Positions 59,400 to 64,000 of a stretch of 64,000 nucleotides of DNA are shown piece by piece (the stretch's first letter is position 1; the number at the start of each line of letters is the position of its first letter). The position numbers and the translations under genes are program-made. The DNA is taken from contig NZ_RKLP01000001.1 of assembly GCF_004011865.1 (NCBI RefSeq), forward strand, positions 434,001-498,000, given 5' to 3'. Source of the DNA: Prescottella agglutinans. Its GTDB lineage: Bacteria; Actinomycetota; Actinomycetes; Mycobacteriales; Mycobacteriaceae. The notes beneath the pieces were generated by a model. It did not search any database and was not told the origin of the DNA. It saw only the letters and a program-made list of their open reading frames with translations.

Positions 59400-60605
59400 A
59401 TGACGTCGTTGGCGCGTCGGTTCGCAATCATGGCATCGCTCGCTCTGGTCACCGTGACGGCCTGGATCCTGGCCGCGCCCGCGGCGACAGCCACCCCCGC
59501 GTACCCCACACCCCAGCCGGACCCGTTCTACGCCGCACCACCGGACATCGCGTCCAAGGCGCCCGGCGACGTGCTCGCGGTCCGTCGCGTCGACACGTGG
59601 CTGGCGCCCGGGAACGAGGTGTGGCAGATCAAGTACCGGTCCACCAACTCGGCCGGCGAGCCGATCCCGGCGATGACGACGGTCATCAAGCCGATGGGCG
59701 CGCCGGCGGACATGCCGGTGCTGTCGTACCAGGCGATCGTCAATTCGCTCGGTCTGCGATGCGCCCCGTCGGCAGCCCTGTTCACCGGCGAGATCAAGGA
59801 CGTCTTCGGGCTGCCGCTCGCGCTCGCGCAGGGATGGGCGGTCGCGATCCCCGACCATCTCGGCCCCAACAGCGCGTACGGCGCCGCGAAACTCGGCGGG
59901 ATGATCACCCTCGACGGCGTCCGTGCGGCGAAGCGACTTCCGGAACTGCGGCTGTCGGGCAGCCCGGTGGCATTGGCCGGCTACTCGGGCGGCGGCATGG
60001 CCACCGCGTGGGCCGCGGCCCTGAACCCCACCTACGCGCCGGACGTGAAACTCGTCGGCGTCGCGCAGGGCGGCGTCCCGGCCGACATAGAGGAGATGGC
60101 CCTCGGCCTCGGCCTCGCCGACCGGCATCCCGGTTTCGGCCTCGGATTCGCGGCGGCGATGGGACTCGAACGCGAGTACCCGGATCGACTTCCGGTGAGC
60201 TCGCAGCTCAGCCCGGCCGGCCTGGCGCTGCGTGACGAACTCAAGGACGAGTGCCGGACCATGATCATCGCGAAGGGCCTGCTGCACAGCGTCACCGAGG
60301 TCGCCCAGTCCACCAGCCTGATGCAGGACGAGGGCATCCGCGCCGTGATGCGCGAGAACAGCCTGGTCGACTTCCCCGGCATCCCGACCGCGCCGGTCTT
60401 CATGTGGCAGGGCACCACCGACCAGCTGACGCCGTACCAGTCGGTCGCGGCGACCGCCGACCGGTACTGCAAGGCCGGGGCCACCCTCATGTTCCGCGGC
60501 TACCCCATCGCCGAGCACATGACGAATGCCGCGATAGGCCTGCCCGAAGCCTTCCTCTACCTGAAGGATCGGTTCGCCGGGTTGCCTGCACCGACCAACT
60601 GCTGA
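59400..60605 (+). CDS. Secreted lipase of the LIP (CAL-A-like) family
   Basis: 401 aa. Sec signal peptide in residues 1-32, MASLALVTVTAWILAAPAATA with AXA site. Nucleophile elbow LAGYSGGGMATAWAAAL near residue 200; APVFMWQGTTDQLTPY supplies the aspartate; PIAEHMTNA supplies the histidine. The family hydrolyses triacylglycerols and other esters outside the cell. The 245-bp region upstream contains the tmRNA promoter side and TTAGGGT at about 59311 as a possible -10, about 80 nt from the start. Confidence 0.9.
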   Translation: MTSLARRFAIMASLALVTVTAWILAAPAATATPAYPTPQPDPFYAAPPDIASKAPGDVLAVRRVDTWLAPGNEVWQIKYRSTNSAGEPIPAMTTVIKPMGAPADMPVLSYQAIVNSLGLRCAPSAALFTGEIKDVFGLPLALAQGWAVAIPDHLGPNSAYGAAKLGGMITLDGVRAAKRLPELRLSGSPVALAGYSGGGMATAWAAALNPTYAPDVKLVGVAQGGVPADIEEMALGLGLADRHPGFGLGFAAAMGLEREYPDRLPVSSQLSPAGLALRDELKDECRTMIIAKGLLHSVTEVAQSTSLMQDEGIRAVMRENSLVDFPGIPTAPVFMWQGTTDQLTPYQSVAATADRYCKAGATLMFRGYPIAEHMTNAAIGLPEAFLYLKDRFAGLPAPTNC

Positions 60606-60751
60606 CCCCGCGACCAGCGCTTACGTCGGCGCGGAAATCGTATATGTCCATACCTCGAGAACAGTGCGCCAAAATACCTGGACGTTCGTCCAAATTGCCC
60701 TAACCTGCTGCCAGACAGTGACCTTTGGGCTCCCTCAGGAGGCGGCCGCCG

Positions 60752-62824
60752 ATGACCCGTGCATCCAGATCCGTTCGACGACGGGCAATGGCGCTGCTCG
60801 GCGCCACCCTGACCCTCGCGGTCGCCGCGACCGCCAGTGCGGTGTCGGCGCCCCTCTCACCCGACCCGACGGATCCGGGACCGCCCACCGATCCCGTCTA
60901 CGGCCTCGCCGGCGGCTGCTACACGCTCGCCTCCGAGGCCACGCCGGGGTTCGTCGTCCGCGACGGCGACGGCTTCCGCACCGGCGCAGACGCCGCGTCG
61001 GCCACCCGGTTCCGGATGCAGGCGGCACAGCTCGGCCGGTTCCTGCTCTACGGCAACGACTCCACCCTGGTCGCCGGCGAGTCGGCCAGCGTGACCGCGT
61101 CACCGCAGGCGACACCCGCGACCGACTGGATGCTGACGTACACCGACGGCGTCTACACCGCGACCGGCACCGTGACGGGAAAGCAGTTGAGCGTGAACCG
61201 GTCCGACGGGCGCCTCGCGGTGACCGACCCGGGCACCGACCCCGAGGCCGGCCGGTTCCGGCTGGCCGCCGCCGACGGCTGCGCCGACTTCCCGGAGGTC
61301 GAGGTGAACGCCACCGGCACGCCCGTCGGTGCGAGCCCGTCCGGTGAGGTCCGGGGCTTCATCGACGCGCACGTCCACATGAACGCCAACGAGTTCATCG
61401 GCGGCGACATCCGCTGCGGCGAACCGTACTCGCCGCTGGGTGTCACGGTCGCACTGCAGGACTGCGCGGACCACCAGCCGAACGGCACGACCGCACTGCT
61501 CGAGAACGTCCTCTCGCACGGCAACCCCTTCGAGACGCACGACACCACGATGTGGCCGAGCTTCGCCGACGTCCCGTCGTACGACTCGATGACGCACGAG
61601 CAGACGTACTACCGCTGGGTCGAGCGCGCGTGGCGCGGCGGCCTGCGCATCTTCACCAACCTGTTGGTGTCCAATCGCGTGCTGTGCGAGCTGTATCCGC
61701 TGCGCAGCAACCCGTGCGACGAGACGGAGACCATCCGCATCGAGGCACGGCAGGCACACGAGATCCAGGACTACGTCGACGCCCAGTACGGCGGACCGGG
61801 TCGCGGCTGGTTCCGCATCGTCAGCTCCCCCGAGGACGCGCGCCGGGTGGCGGCGTCGGGCAAGCTCGCGGTGACGCTCGGCGTGGAGATCTCCGAGCCG
61901 TTCGGCTGCGGCGTGCAGGGCGGCGTCCCGCAGTGCACCGAGCAGGACATCGACGCCGGCCTCGACGAGCTGTACGCGATGGGTGTGCGGCAGGTGATCC
62001 TGACGCACAAGTTCGACAACGCCCTCGGCGGCGTGCGCTTCGACGAGGGCCTCACCGGGACCGCCGTCAACATCGGCAACTTCCTCGGCACCGGCGAGTT
62101 CTGGAAGGTCGAACCGTGCACCGGTGTGGCCGCCGACAACCCGATCGGCAACGTCGACGGCGACACCGCGGAGCTGACGAAGTCGCTGCCGCCCGGTGTC
62201 ACGCTCCCCGTCTACCCGCCGGGCGACGTGTGCAACGCCCGCGGCCTCACCCCGCTCGGTGAGCACGCGGTCCGCGGGGTGATGCAGCGCGGGATGATCC
62301 TGGACGTCGACCACATGGGCGTCAAGACCGCCGATGCGGCGCTGAAGATCCTGGAGGACGCGAACTACTCGGGTGTCGTGTCGAGCCACAGCTGGACCGA
62401 TACGTCGAACTATGAACGCATCTACAAGCTCGGCGGCTTCGTCGCGTCGTACGCGGGCCCGCCGGAGACGCTTCTCGACGAGTGGCGCGACGCCCGCGAG
62501 AACCGGGACGAGAAGTTCTACTTCGGCTACGGATACGGTGCCGACACCAACGGTTTCGGTTCCCAGCCCGCCCCGCCGAAGGAGGGTCAGCCGCTCGTCG
62601 AGTATCCGTTCACGACGTTCGACGGCGGCACCGAGATCGACCGGCAGCGCTCCGGCACCAGGGTGTTCGATTTCAACGCCGACGGTCTAGCCCAGTACGG
62701 GATGACCCCGGACTGGATCGAGAGCCTTCGCAAGTCCGCCGGTGACGACGGGAAACAGTTCATGGACGACATGTCCCGCGGCGCGGAGGCGTACCTGCAG
62801 ATGTGGGAGCGGGTCGCCAAGTAG
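60752..62824 (+). CDS. Secreted M19-like metallopeptidase/amidohydrolase with N-terminal beta domain
   Basis: 690 aa. Signal peptide in residues 1-32 (ALLGATLTLAVAATASA). Residues about 48-185 are beta-rich and resemble a fascin-like/beta-trefoil module. The catalytic TIM barrel starts at GFIDAHVHMNANEF, the metal-binding HXH; later GVEISEP, VILTHKFDNALGG, LDVDHMG and VVSSHSWTD supply further ligand-like His, Asp and Glu residues. Looks like a membrane-dipeptidase relative. GGAGG at 60738-60742 fixes the start. Substrate unknown. Confidence 0.82.
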   Translation: MTRASRSVRRRAMALLGATLTLAVAATASAVSAPLSPDPTDPGPPTDPVYGLAGGCYTLASEATPGFVVRDGDGFRTGADAASATRFRMQAAQLGRFLLYGNDSTLVAGESASVTASPQATPATDWMLTYTDGVYTATGTVTGKQLSVNRSDGRLAVTDPGTDPEAGRFRLAAADGCADFPEVEVNATGTPVGASPSGEVRGFIDAHVHMNANEFIGGDIRCGEPYSPLGVTVALQDCADHQPNGTTALLENVLSHGNPFETHDTTMWPSFADVPSYDSMTHEQTYYRWVERAWRGGLRIFTNLLVSNRVLCELYPLRSNPCDETETIRIEARQAHEIQDYVDAQYGGPGRGWFRIVSSPEDARRVAASGKLAVTLGVEISEPFGCGVQGGVPQCTEQDIDAGLDELYAMGVRQVILTHKFDNALGGVRFDEGLTGTAVNIGNFLGTGEFWKVEPCTGVAADNPIGNVDGDTAELTKSLPPGVTLPVYPPGDVCNARGLTPLGEHAVRGVMQRGMILDVDHMGVKTADAALKILEDANYSGVVSSHSWTDTSNYERIYKLGGFVASYAGPPETLLDEWRDARENRDEKFYFGYGYGADTNGFGSQPAPPKEGQPLVEYPFTTFDGGTEIDRQRSGTRVFDFNADGLAQYGMTPDWIESLRKSAGDDGKQFMDDMSRGAEAYLQMWERVAK

Positions 62825-62828
62825 GGCT

Positions 62829-62870
62829 GCGGTGGCCGTCGCACCTTCCCCTTTACGTGGCGGCCACCGC
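62829..62870. terminator. Hairpin between convergent metallopeptidase and EamA genes
   Basis: GCGGTGGCC (62829-62837) and GGCCACCGC (62862-62870). The right arm lies in the last codons of the EamA gene. Loop contains CCTTCCCCTTT. Confidence 0.5.
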
Positions 62871-63698
62871 GATCATCGCGACCGATGCCAGCGCCAGCAG
62901 CATGCCCGCTTGCTGGATCCGGCTGACGCGTTCACCGAGCATCACCATCGCCAGCAGCACCGTCGCGGCCGGATAGAGCGAGCCGATGACGCTCACCAGC
63001 GACAGTAGCCCGCCCTGGAAGGCGTACATCATCGCCGCGTTCGCGACCACGTCGAGCACCGCGATGTAGGCCGTCAGGCGCAGCACCTCGCCGTGCGGTG
63101 GGCGGCACTGTCGCGATGCGAGCGCGACAGCCCACACGACGACGGTAGCCGCGGCCCGGGCGGCGGCGAGCGGCCACAGCCCGGTGCCGTCCGGGATCTG
63201 GTGCAGGCCGACGAACGCGAATGCGAACGCGACACCCGAGCCGACGGTGAGCCACGCCACCGTGCGGGTGAACCGCAACTCGCGGCCGCCGGCCACCTCT
63301 CCGGCCACCTCGTCGGGCGATTCCCGAGACACCAGCACGACCGCGACGAGGGCGACCACGATCCCGAGATAGGCGACGGCACCGGGCCGCTCGCCGAGGA
63401 CGATGCCCACGATCGCGGGCAGGCCCGCCACCAGCACCGCGGTGAGCGGTGACACGACGGCCATCGGGCCGGACGCGAGCGCCAGGTAGAACCACCACAC
63501 CGCGAGGCCCGACCCGACACCGGACGCGGCGCCCCACAGCAGCGCCTCGCCGGTGACCTCGCCGCCGACGAACGGGGCGAGCGCGAGCACCAGCAGGAGC
63601 GAGAGCGGGTAGGAGACGATCACCACCCGCAGGGCAGCGACCCGCCGGGAGGCCACCCCACCGACGAAGTCGCTGACGCCGTAGCCGACCGCGGCCAC
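62853..63698 (-). CDS. EamA/DMT-family transporter
   Basis: 281 aa from GTG 63698, ten predicted helices in two EamA repeats: WWFYLALASGPMAVVSPLTAVLVAGLPAIVGIVLGERPG ends the first and VSVIGSLYPAATVLLAMVMLGERVSRIQQAGMLLALASV ends the second. GTG 63698 cuts into helix 1. An in-frame CTG at 63722, overlapping the smpB stop, would give the full helix ([15 protein letters not shown]), so the true start may be non-canonical. Exports small metabolites; substrate unknown. Confidence 0.85.
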   Translation of the reverse strand: MAAVGYGVSDFVGGVASRRVAALRVVIVSYPLSLLLVLALAPFVGGEVTGEALLWGAASGVGSGLAVWWFYLALASGPMAVVSPLTAVLVAGLPAIVGIVLGERPGAVAYLGIVVALVAVVLVSRESPDEVAGEVAGGRELRFTRTVAWLTVGSGVAFAFAFVGLHQIPDGTGLWPLAAARAAATVVVWAVALASRQCRPPHGEVLRLTAYIAVLDVVANAAMMYAFQGGLLSLVSVIGSLYPAATVLLAMVMLGERVSRIQQAGMLLALASVAMIAVAAT

Positions 63699-63718
63699 GA
63701 GCGCGAGGAGGACAGCTG

Positions 63719-64000
63719 TCAGCGCATGCCCTTCACGCGGCGTCCGAGTTCGCGCGTGACCTCACGCTCGGCGGTGCGGCGGGCCAGATCCTGGCGCTTG
63801 TCGTAGTCCTGCTTGCCCTTCGCCAGGGCGAGTTCGACCTTGACCTTGCCGTCGGAGAAGTACATCGACAGCGGCACCAGCGTCTGGTTGCCCTCACGGG
63901 TCTTGCCGACGAGGTGCTCGATCTCGCGCTTGTGCAGCAGCAGCTTGCGGGTGCGCCGCGGCGCGTGGTTGGTCCACGTGCCCCGCGCGTACTCGGGGAT
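63719..64000 (-). CDS. smpB: SsrA-binding protein SmpB, C-terminal 93 residues (cut by window edge)
   Basis: Binds tmRNA and delivers it to stalled ribosomes. The visible part has [24 protein letters not shown] near the cut, [34 protein letters not shown], and the basic tail [20 protein letters not shown] that reads the empty mRNA channel. The start is outside the window. The tmRNA gene lies 4.6 kb downstream on the same strand. Confidence 0.97.
   Translation of the reverse strand: MPEYARGTWTNHAPRRTRKLLLHKREIEHLVGKTREGNQTLVPLSMYFSDGKVKVELALAKGKQDYDKRQDLARRTAEREVTRELGRRVKGMR

Overview
The window is a continuous, gene-dense stretch of high-GC actinobacterial chromosome. Gene order and protein sequences point to Rhodococcus or a close Nocardiaceae relative. 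From the left edge to about 29.7 kb the order follows the Mycobacterium tuberculosis segment Rv3025c-Rv3053c: cysteine desulfurase, acyltransferase pair, etfA/etfB, the methylglucose lipopolysaccharide (MGLP) genes, echA17, Nudix, ABC ATPase, serB, ctaD, fecB, nrdFEIH. A second syntenic block at 52.9-55.4 kb (phosphoglucomutase plus two crcB genes) matches Rv3068c-Rv3070, and the right edge carries ssrA and smpB. The ssrA tag, ADSNQRDYALAA, is one residue away from the tag I recall for mycobacteria. No phage, plasmid, insertion sequence or CRISPR array is visible. Mobile signals are limited to a small tRNA-linked duplication and dispersed palindromic repeats.

Layout. 1-5.1 kb: lipid acyltransferases resembling OlsB/OlsA, an orphan AbiEi/DUF559-type gene flanked by imperfect direct repeats, and etfB-etfA. 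5.3-15.1 kb: MGLP-type polysaccharide genes (methyltransferase, GH57 branching enzyme, GT4 glucosyltransferase, beta-helix acyltransferase, PQQ-propeller lipoprotein, two further methyltransferases), with an alanine dehydrogenase and a small membrane protein interposed. 15.2-21.7 kb: EchA17-like hydratase, Nudix hydrolase, ABC ATPase, a serB-pth2 coupled pair, and ctaD. 22-25.7 kb: two tandem siderophore-binding lipoproteins behind iron-box-like sites, a Nudix hydrolase, a VOC protein and an RDD membrane protein. 25.7-29.7 kb: class Ib ribonucleotide reductase operon nrdH-I-E-F with two candidate NrdR boxes. 30.2-36.7 kb: siderophore-interacting flavoprotein, DUF389 membrane protein, divergent FMN reductase/TetR pair, META lipoprotein, nucleosidase, NH3-dependent NAD synthetase and NmrA-like protein. 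36.7-40.8 kb: molybdenum cofactor genes moaD, moaA, moeA, a fused moaC-moaB, and moaE. 40.8-48.7 kb: DEAD-box helicase with a structured leader, arylsulfatase, BluB-like flavoenzyme, COG0523 GTPase, FhuF-like 2Fe-2S protein, ABM monooxygenase and GNAT. 48.65-49.4 kb: tRNA-Ala(GGC) with a duplicated 3' end and terminator bracketing a 0.55-kb insert. 49.5-58.6 kb: DsbA-like/MauE-like redox pair, VIT1-family transporter, MFS transporter overlapping it convergently, pgm, two crcB genes, HTH-cupin regulator divergent from a GNAT, GyrI-like protein, and an unusual thioesterase with a decayed carrier region. 58.8-64 kb: tmRNA, secreted lipase, secreted M19-like metallopeptidase, EamA transporter and partial smpB.

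Regulatory themes seen directly: many starts lie 6-8 nt after a TAnnnT hexamer, suggesting leaderless transcripts. A perfect 20-bp palindrome sits between etfB and the MGLP cluster. A family of long palindromes sharing GCCGAATGTCACA arms lies between convergent genes. No wholly new multi-gene system could be demonstrated. The best leads are the orphan AbiEi/DUF559 gene with its flanking repeats, the tRNA-Ala duplication, the palindrome families, the carrier-dead thioesterase and the helicase leader. All functional statements are from reading the sequence and from family knowledge; no searches were run.
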